Positions 1 through 7,675 of a stretch of 20,956 nt of DNA are shown here, one piece after another. The notes under the pieces were generated by a model. That model was not told the DNA's origin. It was given only the letters and a program-made list of their open reading frames with translations, and did no database searches. A program made the position numbers and the translations under genes. Origin of the DNA: CAYWNA01 sp964459305 (lineage in GTDB: Bacteria; Planctomycetota; Planctomycetia; Pirellulales; Pirellulaceae). The stretch is from the NCBI GenBank assembly GCA_964459305.1, contig CAYWNA010000239.1:1-20956 (forward strand), given 5' to 3'. Position 1 is the stretch's first letter, and each line of letters starts with the position of its first letter.

Positions 1-776
1 TCGACAAGCCGGCGTTCCGCTTCCAGGAAGACGAACGGCCACGGATCGCTTTCATCGTCAGCGACGACCATTACCACGGCGACAAGACGCTGCCCGTATT
101 CGCCCAGATGTTGCGCGATCGGTATGGCTGCGATTGCAGCATGTTGCATGGTGAGGGCGAGGCGGATATCCGACACACGGCGGAATTGGAGACGGCCGAC
201 TGCCTGGTGTTGTACGTCCGCCGCTTAGCCTTGCCGAAGAGTCAGCTCGACCGCATTCGCACGCACGTCGAGTCAGGCCGACCCCTGGTGGCGCTCCGCA
301 CGGCCAACCACGCCTTTGCCGCCCGGTACAAGTACCCGGAGGGTTACCAAACGCCTGAGGGCCGGGCTGAGTGGCCGGAATTCGACGCCGAGGTGCTCGG
401 CGGGAACTACCACGGCCACGGACCCAACCAACTCGGAACCGATGTGACCATCGTGCCAGATCAGGCCGCGCATCCGGTCCTGGCTGGGCTGAAGCATCAG
501 ACCTGGCACAGCACGGGATCGCTCTACTACACCTCGCCGGTGAAGCAAGATACCCTCGTGCTCATGAACGGCTCGGTCGAAGATCGCACGGAGCCGTTGA
601 CGTGGGTACGCACACATCGCGGCACGCGCGTCGTGTACACCGGCTTGGGCCATCCCGACGATTTCAAGCATGCTGAGTTCCGCAAGCTGCTGGTCAACAT
701 GATCTTCTGGTCGATGGATCGACCCGTGCCCGATCCCTACACAATTCCGCCGCGCCCGGTGAAGCCTGGGCAATAG
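1..776 (+). CDS. ThuA-like domain protein, 5'-truncated by window edge
   Basis: The reading frame is open from base 3 to the stop at 774-776, so the start lies upstream and the first visible codons (DKPAFRFQEDERPRIAFIVS) belong to the protein. About 257 residues are visible. The fold looks like the ThuA family, relatives of class I glutamine amidotransferases that are linked to sugar utilisation or of unknown role. The signs are a first strand RIAFIVSDDHYH, a central strand DCLVLYVRRLALP, LVALRTANHAF, the GGNYHGHGPNQL loop, HPVLAGL, and a C-terminal YTGLGHPDDF followed by a final helix with NMIFWSMDR. In planctomycetes such domains are often exported or fused to other modules; whether this one has a signal peptide cannot be seen. 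It converges on the beta-propeller gene across a 72-bp gap. The family call is good; the substrate is unknown. Confidence 0.85.
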   Translation, partial: DKPAFRFQEDERPRIAFIVSDDHYHGDKTLPVFAQMLRDRYGCDCSMLHGEGEADIRHTAELETADCLVLYVRRLALPKSQLDRIRTHVESGRPLVALRTANHAFAARYKYPEGYQTPEGRAEWPEFDAEVLGGNYHGHGPNQLGTDVTIVPDQAAHPVLAGLKHQTWHSTGSLYYTSPVKQDTLVLMNGSVEDRTEPLTWVRTHRGTRVVYTGLGHPDDFKHAEFRKLLVNMIFWSMDRPVPDPYTIPPRPVKPGQ

Positions 777-848
777 CTCGGTTTGTGACCGTCACGAATG
801 TCCCGATATAGTGCAGCTTCACCAAACGATGGAAAGAGATTTCCTCGC

Positions 849-3800
849 TCAGTCCGACTTGGAAAATGCGAGGATCTGCCCACTTTCCAGTGAGACGAAG
901 ATTTGTCCTTGGTGATTGATGGCCGTCCCGCCTTTGACGATGGGGCCGCGGATGGATTGGACCCAGAGGTCGGAACCGTCCTTCAGGTTGATTGCTGCCA
1001 GCAGCGACGTGGCCGTACCGTCCGGGCCTGTGTGGCCGGCAGCTAATAGTAAGTCGTCGGCGACGATGAAGCTGTTGTACCGCCGGCCAGGCTGCTGTTG
1101 CCAGACCGAAGCACCCTTGGGGATACGTTGCCGTTGAACTCCCCAACGGGAAATCGGCTTCGCCGGCTGTCGGGCGCCGGCCGGTAGTGGCCGCGACAAT
1201 GTCAGATTGCCGTGCCAACTTCCTTCGTACGTGCAGTCGTAGCAAAGCGACGTCCCGTCGGCGCGGGTGCAGTCCAGCGTGGCGTATTTTCCATAGTCGG
1301 GGAAGTAAGCGTAGAACGCGGTGTGAAACGACGAGCGCGGTGTTTCGGTCGGCTCGTTCAGGCACTTGCCAGATGCCAGATCGTAGCGAGCCTCCTCGTG
1401 GACCCCGCCGCCGGCGAACCGAAGCTCGCCGTCGCGGATGTACAGGTTGCCTTGGAGACTGACGCCATGTTTGGCCTTTTCGGACGTTGTACCCGAGCTG
1501 TCGTTGTACCATTTCACTTTGCCGGATGCGGCATCCAACGCAAAGACGTGCGTGCCGTCGTAATGGGCGATGCCGGCTGCTGCGTAAACGGTCCCGTCCT
1601 GGACGACAACGCCGCCGGAGACCGGCCACGTGGAAATCAGCTTGCCGTAGACCGGTATCCATCGCTCGGCCGGCGCGGCGCGGAAGGTCCATAACGACCG
1701 ACCCGTTGCGGCTTCGAACGCATACACGCGACCATCGGCCGACCCGACGAATAGTCGGCCACCGTCGATCGCCGGCGGGAAGTAGACCGCGCCGCTGGTG
1801 AACGTTTGCCATCGCAGTTTTCCATCGGCAGCGTCGACGGCCCGAACCGCACCGTTGCGATCACCGAAAACCACAAGTCCGCCGGCTGCAACCGGTGCGG
1901 TGGGAAAGGCGTCGGAGGGAACGTCGAAAGCCCATGCACGCGTCAAGCGTCGCGGGATCTTTGCGTCGGTGGTCGAACTGCGCGCGTTATCGCCTTGATA
2001 CGTCGGCCAGTCGCCGAGTTGGATGTCTAGCGGTTTGATGGAGCTCGCATCCGCGAAAACCTCCAACCGCGAATCGTCCACGCCGGGCCGATAATCAAAA
2101 TCGCCCGCGGAGGTCAAACTAATGTGCCCGTACAGTGAGAGCTGGCAGCCGCACATCCACGGCCCCCAATACAGGTTGCCGTCGGAGATAATCACACCGT
2201 CCTGGCACGGCGGACGCATCGGGGCGATGTGAGTGGCGATGTCCGTGGCCGTGTCGATTCGCACGGTTCCGCCCGAGGCTCGATAGAAAACGCTATCCAC
2301 GCTGCCGGTGGCCCGCGTGCACGCACGGCGCATGTGCAGATTGGCCAGGACCTGGCCATCCTCATAGGCGAATTTGTACCCGGATTCCAGCACGGGGGAC
2401 GAACGAAGTTGCGGACCGATCGCGTAGATCGCGTCGTCGCGGAGCACCAGCAGGAAGTTGCCGTGTTCCTTCTGCCAGACCACTTTGCCGTCCTTGGTTC
2501 GAGCGACAACCAAGCGGTTCCGCTGTGGTCCAGCGAAGAAGATCAGGTCATCGGTACACTTGATGAAGGTCTGAGTGGAATACCCGGCGATGGGATTCTG
2601 TGCCCTGCCGTCGGGGCCGATCGCCTCCAATAACTCGGTGTCGGTATTCTTCCAGAGCACATCGCCGCTTTTTGTATCCAGGCATCCAAGGAAGGTCGCC
2701 GGACTGTAGAAGTAAATCCGATCGTTCCGCATACAAACGCCGCGGCTATCCAAAAAACCCTCTTCGCGATGATTCCAGAGAACCTCTTTGCTGCTCGGAT
2801 CGATCGCCAACAAAGTCCGGCCGAAACCAAAATTGGTCTTCGGTTTAGCATAATCGTGCCCTGGCCACATTCCCCATGGCCAATGCCCCAGACCGGGCGT
2901 TTGCGACGGCTGGGTGGGAACTTCAAATTCCTTGGCGCCGACCAAGGCATACAACACGCCGTCGACCATGGCCATCCACTTCCACGCCGGGCCGTCCGAA
3001 AGTCCTTCGGGTACGACGATCTCATCTTTGACTTCGCCGGTGGCGGCGGCGATCAGTTTGCACGAGCGGTGATCGGCTAGGTACAGAGTATCGGGCGTGG
3101 CGATCATCGTATTACGATGGATCATGAAGCCCTCGGGCAATGTTCGTTTCCACAGAATCGTGCCGTTGTAGGCATTGGCGCAGATTAGCGTGTTCAGCAT
3201 GGCGTTTTGGTTCGCTTTGTGCGCAATGTGTCCGAAGGCTCGAAAGACCCGGCCGCCGGCCGCCACGGAGACTTCGGGCATAGGGCAGAATTCAGGATCA
3301 GCCAGGAACTGCGTCAGATACGGGAATCTGGCCAACTGGTCATTCGACTGCGGATTGTTGTCCGGGCCGTGATGGGGGTGGCTCCACGAATCGGTTCCTT
3401 CGGGAAACGGCTTGACGATTTCGCGATCGGACAGAAACGCCTTTCCGCCCGGATGCAACACACGTAGGAGTTCCTTCTCGCCGACCGCCGCCTCGGCCTC
3501 GGGCGTCATGACGACCACCGCGGCGAGGTTATCGGCCAGATGGATTCGATCCCACTCGCCTTGGTCAACGAATAATTGGGTGCCCAGCACCCCCGCCTTT
3601 TGGCCTGCTTCTCTCGGCGTCGCCACTTCGTCAGTCTTCGGTGACTGGAAATAGACAACAAAGTCACCAGCGATTGATCCTTGCCGCACGCGATCTGCCA
3701 GCTCGCCTCGGACCATGCCGAGCACGACACATACGCCTCGACGAACACCGATCCGCTCCGAAGCGGATTTCGCCTCGCCGGATACCTCTGACGCCTGCAG

Positions 3801-3887
3801 CGCACTCGCGGCTGACGCGCCGAACAGACCTGCCAAGACCGTGAAAGCACGGCCATATCGAAACAGAAGACATGATTTCCGAATCAT
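849..3887 (-). CDS. Secreted PQQ-type beta-propeller protein with degenerate methyltransferase-like N-terminal domain
   Basis: The protein has 1012 residues from the ATG at 3887, chosen because GGGAGGAA lies about 7 bases upstream; a longer frame to 3941 lacks such a site. Residues 1-32 look like a signal peptide (basic start, AFTVLAGLFGASAASA core). Residues about 48-155 resemble a class I SAM-methyltransferase Rossmann core (GVCVVLGMVRGELA, VVYFQSP, LLRVLHPGGKAFL), but the glycine motif is weak, so activity is doubtful. The rest is a chain of PQQ/BamB-like blades: TDSWSHPHHGPDNN at about 166, repeated VLWKN, VVWQKEHG, LRWQTF, SLWTF, VKWYN and DLWVQ strands, and DWPTYQGDNARSS at about 650 opening a second propeller. 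I infer an exported propeller protein rather than a proven dehydrogenase, because no clear catalytic set is visible. It is monocistronic and faces the ThuA gene. Confidence 0.88.
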   Translation of the reverse strand: MIRKSCLLFRYGRAFTVLAGLFGASAASALQASEVSGEAKSASERIGVRRGVCVVLGMVRGELADRVRQGSIAGDFVVYFQSPKTDEVATPREAGQKAGVLGTQLFVDQGEWDRIHLADNLAAVVVMTPEAEAAVGEKELLRVLHPGGKAFLSDREIVKPFPEGTDSWSHPHHGPDNNPQSNDQLARFPYLTQFLADPEFCPMPEVSVAAGGRVFRAFGHIAHKANQNAMLNTLICANAYNGTILWKRTLPEGFMIHRNTMIATPDTLYLADHRSCKLIAAATGEVKDEIVVPEGLSDGPAWKWMAMVDGVLYALVGAKEFEVPTQPSQTPGLGHWPWGMWPGHDYAKPKTNFGFGRTLLAIDPSSKEVLWNHREEGFLDSRGVCMRNDRIYFYSPATFLGCLDTKSGDVLWKNTDTELLEAIGPDGRAQNPIAGYSTQTFIKCTDDLIFFAGPQRNRLVVARTKDGKVVWQKEHGNFLLVLRDDAIYAIGPQLRSSPVLESGYKFAYEDGQVLANLHMRRACTRATGSVDSVFYRASGGTVRIDTATDIATHIAPMRPPCQDGVIISDGNLYWGPWMCGCQLSLYGHISLTSAGDFDYRPGVDDSRLEVFADASSIKPLDIQLGDWPTYQGDNARSSTTDAKIPRRLTRAWAFDVPSDAFPTAPVAAGGLVVFGDRNGAVRAVDAADGKLRWQTFTSGAVYFPPAIDGGRLFVGSADGRVYAFEAATGRSLWTFRAAPAERWIPVYGKLISTWPVSGGVVVQDGTVYAAAGIAHYDGTHVFALDAASGKVKWYNDSSGTTSEKAKHGVSLQGNLYIRDGELRFAGGGVHEEARYDLASGKCLNEPTETPRSSFHTAFYAYFPDYGKYATLDCTRADGTSLCYDCTYEGSWHGNLTLSRPLPAGARQPAKPISRWGVQRQRIPKGASVWQQQPGRRYNSFIVADDLLLAAGHTGPDGTATSLLAAINLKDGSDLWVQSIRGPIVKGGTAINHQGQIFVSLESGQILAFSKSD

Positions 3888-4227
3888 CTGGAGTTCCTCC
3901 CGATGTTTGAAAAAGCACATGATCGGATTTCGGCTCGACACGGGCCGGTGCCTGTACCCCTTTTCCAGCTCGCGTATTGTCCCATACTCGTTCGCTGGAT
4001 CAACAGTACTGCCGGCTTACCCGGTGAGGGAATACGCGTCGCGTGGCAAGTCAAAGGCCCGCCGTCAAGTGGCATGCAGACTGTGCGCGTGCTTCAACAA
4101 CGAAAACCGCCAGGAGTCCCTGAAACTCGCCGTGGGCCGTTTACGAATTACCGGTCGCGGCTTAGACTATTCCATTCTCCACACGTTTTGCAGTTACGGA
4201 AAACGCCTTCTTTACAGGGATGGAACC
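3888..4227. other. Intergenic region between divergent genes
   Basis: About 340 bases separate the minus-strand propeller gene from the small plus-strand gene at 4228. It must hold the ribosome site of the former (GGGAGGAA on the minus strand at about 3895-3902) and the promoters of both. Overlapping open frames on both strands here have no recognisable protein similarity. I see no strong sigma-70 hexamer pair, repeat or terminator hairpin. Confidence 0.5.
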
Positions 4228-4422
4228 ATGTCGATGGACGATTCCTACGTGGCCAAGACTCAGGCGATTCGGGCTTGTGTTGCACAGCGCCCTGGTGTGG
4301 CTCCCCAGCGCATTGTGGAACTTCTTGCGGCAGGAGGAATGCGGGTCTCGCCCGCCCACGTGATTGTGATCCAGACGCTCGAACGATCCGAGCGTGCAGA
4401 TCAAGTGCCGGCTGCTTCGTAG
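4228..4422 (+). CDS. Small planctomycete-type protein (64 aa)
   Basis: The start is the ATG at 4228, preceded by an AGGGATGG purine stretch; the frame can be extended to 3715 but the extra residues look random. The 64 residues begin MSMDDSYVAKTQAIRACVAQ and continue RPGVAPQRIVELLAAGGMRVSP split over two helices. The pattern K-x-x-AIR, then P-x-x-x-P-x-x-(I/V)-V-x-x-L-x-x-x-G-(M/I)-x-V-SPA, matches a family of short planctomycete proteins that look like small helix-turn-helix modules. The usual basic end after SPAHV is replaced by a short unrelated tail (LERSERADQVPAAS), so the gene may be slightly shortened. It sits next to a transposase relic. No function is known to me. Confidence 0.5.
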   Translation: MSMDDSYVAKTQAIRACVAQRPGVAPQRIVELLAAGGMRVSPAHVIVIQTLERSERADQVPAAS

Positions 4423-4439
4423 CTCGCGGCTCGCGGGCG

Positions 4440-4928
4440 GACTTGGCATCTTTGGCTGGCATGTCGCGACGTGAGTACGGGGACAACGACGTGGCAACAC
4501 GCCCCCCCCGGTGATTCTGCCGGGTGCGGTAGCACTGCTCTGGCTGCGGCCCAGCTGACACTACGGCTTGCCGTCGACAGCTTCCAATCGTCAGCAGCGC
4601 TGTTCGTGTGGCCAAAGTGCGGAGGACACTTGTGAGAAGGCGACTCCGCGCAGTGCAGTAGCTGGCAGTATTGGGCCAGCAAACCGGAATGCCGTTCGCC
4701 GCACGATGCGCGATGATTCGCGACACGGCATCGCGGCAACTGTGGTCTTCGCTGAGCACCTGACTCAGAAAGCCCCAAATGGTCGTGACCGGGTTAAAGC
4801 TCTCGGTCCCGAAACGTGACCCGATGTTCGTTGAGAACGTCCATGATGTTGGCTTCGGTCAACATCTCCGCAAACGGAAGCCCCTCATTTCGCGCAAAGC
4901 GGGCACGCACTGCATCAAGGCTTGTCAT
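4440..4928 (-). pseudogene. IS4-type transposase remnant (N-terminal part, frameshifted)
   Basis: The minus-strand frame opens at 4928 with MTSLDAVRARFARNEGLPF and LTEANIMDVLNEHRV, then hits a stop at 4794. The natural continuation FNPVTTIWGFLSQVLSEDHS is in another frame immediately after, followed by CRDAVSRIIAHRAANG, VCWPNTASYCTARSRL and TSVLRTLA. This order (V-T-x-W-x-FLSQVLS-D-x-SCR, then P-x-T-x-x-YC-x-AR-x-(K/R)-L) is the N-terminal region of IS4-group transposases common in planctomycetes. Beyond it, fragments in different frames still recall the later segment (KL then VDG, then PEQ, then HVVVPVL), with further frameshifts. The DDE catalytic core is absent. I see no terminal inverted repeats. 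This is a dead relic; the downstream boundary is approximate. Confidence 0.75.
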
Positions 4929-5094
4929 TGAACCGCTTTCAAGTTGACAGCGATTCCAGCCGCCTGATAAGAATACGATGCAGACGGGGCCCATTCTTAG
5001 GCGGAAACGCCTGGGTGTGATTCCATGCCCTCGGTCGAAGTCGCTGCTTCACCGAGGTTCGTCTTGTTAGCCTCCGTGAGCAACCCCCACAGTC

Positions 5095-5129
5095 TATACT
5101 TACGCAGACCAGTGACACGTCTGGTCACT
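5095..5129 (+). promoter_or_regulatory. Candidate -10 box and operator dyad upstream of the XRE-type gene
   Basis: TATACT at 5095-5100 is a good -10 match; no convincing -35 lies at standard spacing. Directly after it are two interleaved inverted repeats: GACCAG (5107-5112) with CTGGTC (5121-5126), and AGTGAC (5111-5116) with GTCACT (5124-5129). They lie about 26-48 bases before the start codon, in the initially transcribed region, where binding of a small repressor would block transcription. That the neighbouring XRE protein binds here is inference. Confidence 0.4.
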
Positions 5130-5154
5130 CGGCTTCGAAAAATCGGAAGAACTC

Positions 5155-5367
5155 ATGAATGCAGACCGCGTTATGGACAACATTCGGAACGCATTTGAGC
5201 GTTCGGGAATGACGCTGAACGAACTCGGCGAAGGCTTGGGCTATGACGGCCCGACCGCGAAGAAGCGCGCGTGGTTCCTCCTCTATCGCACGTCCGACCC
5301 GCGCATCTCGACCGTACCAGCTGTAGCCGAAACGCTGGGTGTCAAGATAGACGATCTAGTGAAGTAA
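5155..5367 (+). CDS. Small XRE/Cro-type helix-turn-helix protein
   Basis: The 70 residues start at the ATG at 5155, about 7 bases after GGAAG. The order of helices is that of an XRE domain without extra parts: DNIRNAFERSGMTLNELGEG, LGYDGPTAKKRAWFLLY (the recognition region, with a longer and more basic segment than usual), RTSDPRISTVPAVAETLGV and IDDLVK. The closing ISTVPAVAETLGVKIDDLVK is the classic XRE end. It probably binds DNA as a dimer. It stands alone, with the interleaved dyad just upstream suggesting autoregulation. It could instead be the surviving regulator of a lost mobile element or toxin-antitoxin unit, since decayed genes lie on both sides. Confidence 0.72.
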   Translation: MNADRVMDNIRNAFERSGMTLNELGEGLGYDGPTAKKRAWFLLYRTSDPRISTVPAVAETLGVKIDDLVK

Positions 5368-5590
5368 TGAGCGGGCGATCGCGCGCAGAATCTCTTAAGC
5401 TAGTGCCATTCGATGCTCAGGATGGAGGCCGCCAACTCAACTCGTAACGATTGTGACGGCAAAGCGGGTCCGCCTTCCCGGGCGTTCGAATGCTACACTT
5501 TCTCTTGTAAGCAATTGAGTGTGGATCAAGAGAACACATGTATCGCGATGTATCGAGAATGCCTGGTTAGATCTCAAGAGGAGGAAACCG

Positions 5591-6004
5591 ATGTCGCTCA
5601 AACCATCATCCCGTCTGAAAAGATATCTTCTGACAGGAACGGGCGTCGCACTACTCGCCGTCGCGGTTGGCATCGTCTTGCTTTCATTCGGTATTGAACG
5701 GGGTTTTCAAGGCATCTGTATGGCCACCTCACAGAAACATCCCGGAGACCGAATGGACGCCCTGCTTGCTTGTGTGGAATCAAAGGAGAGTTCCTACCAT
5801 GAGAAGTGCCGTGCGCTCTGGGCGTTGGGGCAACTCGGAGACAGACGCGTCTTGCCTTCCCTTAGAGAGCATTTGACAGGTAAGCCGTGTGATCATGAAA
5901 ACGATGGCTGTTGTCAAGGCGAACTCAAAGAAGCGATACACAAGCTGGAGGCCAACAGTTTCAATCTGCCCGCGTTTCTTTGGCGCGGTATCCTCAATGG
6001 TTAG
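5591..6004 (+). CDS. Membrane-anchored HEAT-like small protein
   Basis: The start at 5591 is set by AGAGGAGG ending about 6 bases upstream; an ATG at 5519 in the same frame lacks this. The 137 residues begin with a basic stretch (MSLKPSSRLKRYLLTG) and one transmembrane segment (about residues 18-35, VALLAVAVGIVLLSFGI), so the bulk is probably outside the cytoplasm, although an uncleaved signal anchor is equally possible. The middle part (RMDALLACVES, CRALWALGQLGDRRVLPSLR) is one or two HEAT/ARM-like helical pairs, followed by a Cys/His-rich bit (CDHENDGCC) and a helix (ELKEAIHKLEAN). No enzyme motif is visible; a protein-interaction role is likely. It is followed at once by the truncated gene at 6018. 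Confidence 0.65.
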   Translation: MSLKPSSRLKRYLLTGTGVALLAVAVGIVLLSFGIERGFQGICMATSQKHPGDRMDALLACVESKESSYHEKCRALWALGQLGDRRVLPSLREHLTGKPCDHENDGCCQGELKEAIHKLEANSFNLPAFLWRGILNG

Positions 6005-6017
6005 CTCCTAACTCTAA

Positions 6018-6311
6018 AAACACGAGAAGCCTTTGCTCGACCGGCATGAGTTTCTTGGCATCGGGTATGACCAGGAAACGGTCGAGGTCGTCCACGAAAA
6101 AGGCACGGCTCAAGCATGGATGTACGTCGCTCGAACCACGGCAATCGATACGTCTTTGCTTCCTTACGCCTGGTATCACGACTTGATCGTTCACGGCGCG
6201 TGCCAGCATGGGCTGCCGGAACGGTACGTGGACTACCTGAGGAGCTTCGATTCCCTGGTCGATCCCGATGCAACGCGACAAGCAGAGAATCGGCGACTCA
6301 TCCGTGGGTAA
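6018..6311 (+). pseudogene. Gamma-glutamylcyclotransferase (AIG2-like) C-terminal half
   Basis: The open frame runs from just after an in-frame stop at 6015 to 6311; its only plausible start is TTG at 6033. The residues LLDRHEFLGIGYDQETVEVV, AWMYVARTT, SLLPYAWYHDLIVHGACQHG and LPERYVDYLRS match the second half of the gamma-glutamylcyclotransferase fold. In that fold the Glu of the L-D-x-x-E motif is catalytic (Glu98 in human GGCT), and the end reads Y-x-x-(I/L)-x-x-x-GA-x-x-x-GLP-x-x-Y. The N-terminal half, which should carry the Y-G-S-N substrate loop, is missing, and the preceding gene ends just 13 bases before this frame opens. It is therefore a decapitated remnant, probably produced by a deletion that joined it to the HEAT-like gene. 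Confidence 0.7.
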
Positions 6312-6573
6312 CGAGTGCGTGCCCCAACAAAGGACCCTGCATGAAATGCTCTATCGGGGGAGTAGCCTAATTTGGCCCAGCGCCCGACCGCGAGCAATCC
6401 GGCACCCGTTTTCTGGCAACGCGCAAGGCGCGGAGGTCGCCCCCACCTGAGTTAGATGCGCTGCCGGGTTTGCGCGCACAGGAGTATCCGTCCTGAGTCA
6501 GAAACAGCGGCTGGTCCATCGCTCCCCGCTCATTTCTTCCCTCAAGAAAGTCCGTCTGGATTTCCATAAGCGT

Positions 6574-7035
6574 GTGAAGGCCATGGCGACAGGAGACCAT
6601 GGCGGTCAACGCTCCGAAGAACATGGACGCGAACACTCAGCCTTGCGTGAAATGGCGGTGTTCGAGGAGGTAGGCAAGGGAATGACAGGAATAGAGGAAA
6701 CCGTGAGGCTGGCCCGTAAGGCCCTTGGAAACGAAACCGACCGACCTACTCTTACGTTGGACATCGGGTCGCTCATGGGGTCGCTTGTGGGCCAGACCGA
6801 ATCCAACATTCGGCAGGCATTGAAAATCGCTGACGCGATGCAACCGAGTGTGCTCATAGCCCACCTGACCGAGCGACTCACAGGGCAGACGGACGGCAGG
6901 CCAAAAGTATTCCGGGGCAGCGCCGTCAACAACTTGACTGAGTTCTTCCGACGGTTCCGCGAGCTCAACGTCCGCAGCAACGATGAGTTGGACGGACTGG
7001 TCGAGCAACCGACAGGCCCTCGTCCTGCCAACTAA
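6574..7035 (+). pseudogene. AAA ATPase fragment lacking Walker A, degenerate Walker B
   Basis: The frame encodes 153 residues from an ATG at 6574, with no strong ribosome site. Residues about 58-92 (TLDIGSLMGSLVGQTESNIR, QALKIADAMQPSVLI) match the AAA family segment between Walker A and Walker B, where the norm is LD-x-(G/S)-x-LMG-x-x-VGQ(S/T)E-x-N-x-R-x-x-(I/L). The P-loop GxxxxGKT that should precede it is absent. The following segment reads IAHLTERLTG, where an active enzyme has a hydrophobic run and DE-(I/F)-EK. The last third (NNLTEFFRRFRELNVRSNDE, LDGLVEQ) does not look like AAA and may be a separate protein tail joined on. I read this as a recombined, inactive relic, although the open frame leaves room for a new non-enzymatic role. 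Confidence 0.5.
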
Positions 7036-7333
7036 GGCGAACCACCAAAATCATGTGGCCCATTCTCGCGAAGGACCCGGTACCAAGTGACGCTGTGGAG
7101 AGACTCTCGGTGTGCCGGTCGTATCGCAAGGTCCATTGATCAAGAACTCGGAAGTGGGGAAGTGGGAGTGCAGAAGAAGCTGAACGAACAGCGGGCGATT
7201 TACGGTCCCGATGGGGAGCGTGACGGTTGTGGCGATAACGAGGCCCATAAGGTGGACGGTAATCCCCCAGAATTGCGCAGCTAAATTGTATAGGCTTGAT
7301 GTAATGTGGAGTGCGCTTGTTCAGAGGGATGGC

Positions 7334-7459
7334 ATGGCGAAAAAGCCGAATCGGCTGAACGCCGGCTCCAAGGCGAGAGTCGCGTTGACGGCGGAATTGA
7401 AGGTCATGGAGCGAGTTGAACTAGGCCGCTTTGGGGGCAATCCAATTCAGAATGCCCCT
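7334..7459 (+). pseudogene. IS3-type OrfA N-terminal remnant
   Basis: A frame opening at the ATG at 7334 (GAGGGA about 5 bases upstream) reads MAKKPNRLNAGSKARVALTA, then ELKVMERVELGRFGGNPIQ. Position by position this follows the head of IS3-family OrfA proteins: basic start, then (F/S)KA-x-VAL-x-A, then a short turn and EL-x-x-(R/Q)-(F/Y)-G-x-(H/N)P-x-QI. Similarity stops around NPIQ and the remaining codons look random up to 7522. OrfB and terminal repeats are not present. The hallmark Phe before KA is Ser and the turn Val of FGV is Gly, consistent with decay. Confidence 0.5.
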
Positions 7460-7675
7460 GCAACCGGAGGAAATCGCGGAAACGGCACCGGTTATGCGAC
7501 CGCTAACCGCCTCCTCGGTTAATCTGAACGTGGTTCGATTGTTGAGTTTTGCATGCGCATTAGGCTCGAAGCGACCTATGGTACCCTGGATGGGCGACTT
7601 CGGCTGCCGTGTCGGCGGCGAGTTTGTGAAGTAGAGAACAAGCGAGCTGAGAGCACAAGAAAAGCGAGGACTACC

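Noticed and set aside
785..795. GTGAC-C-GTCAC palindrome between the convergent genes at 777-848
   Set aside because: It is too short and lacks a T-run on either side, so I do not call it a terminator.
694..1812. 372-codon minus-strand frame
   Set aside because: It overlaps the propeller gene in another frame and is extremely Arg-rich without motifs.
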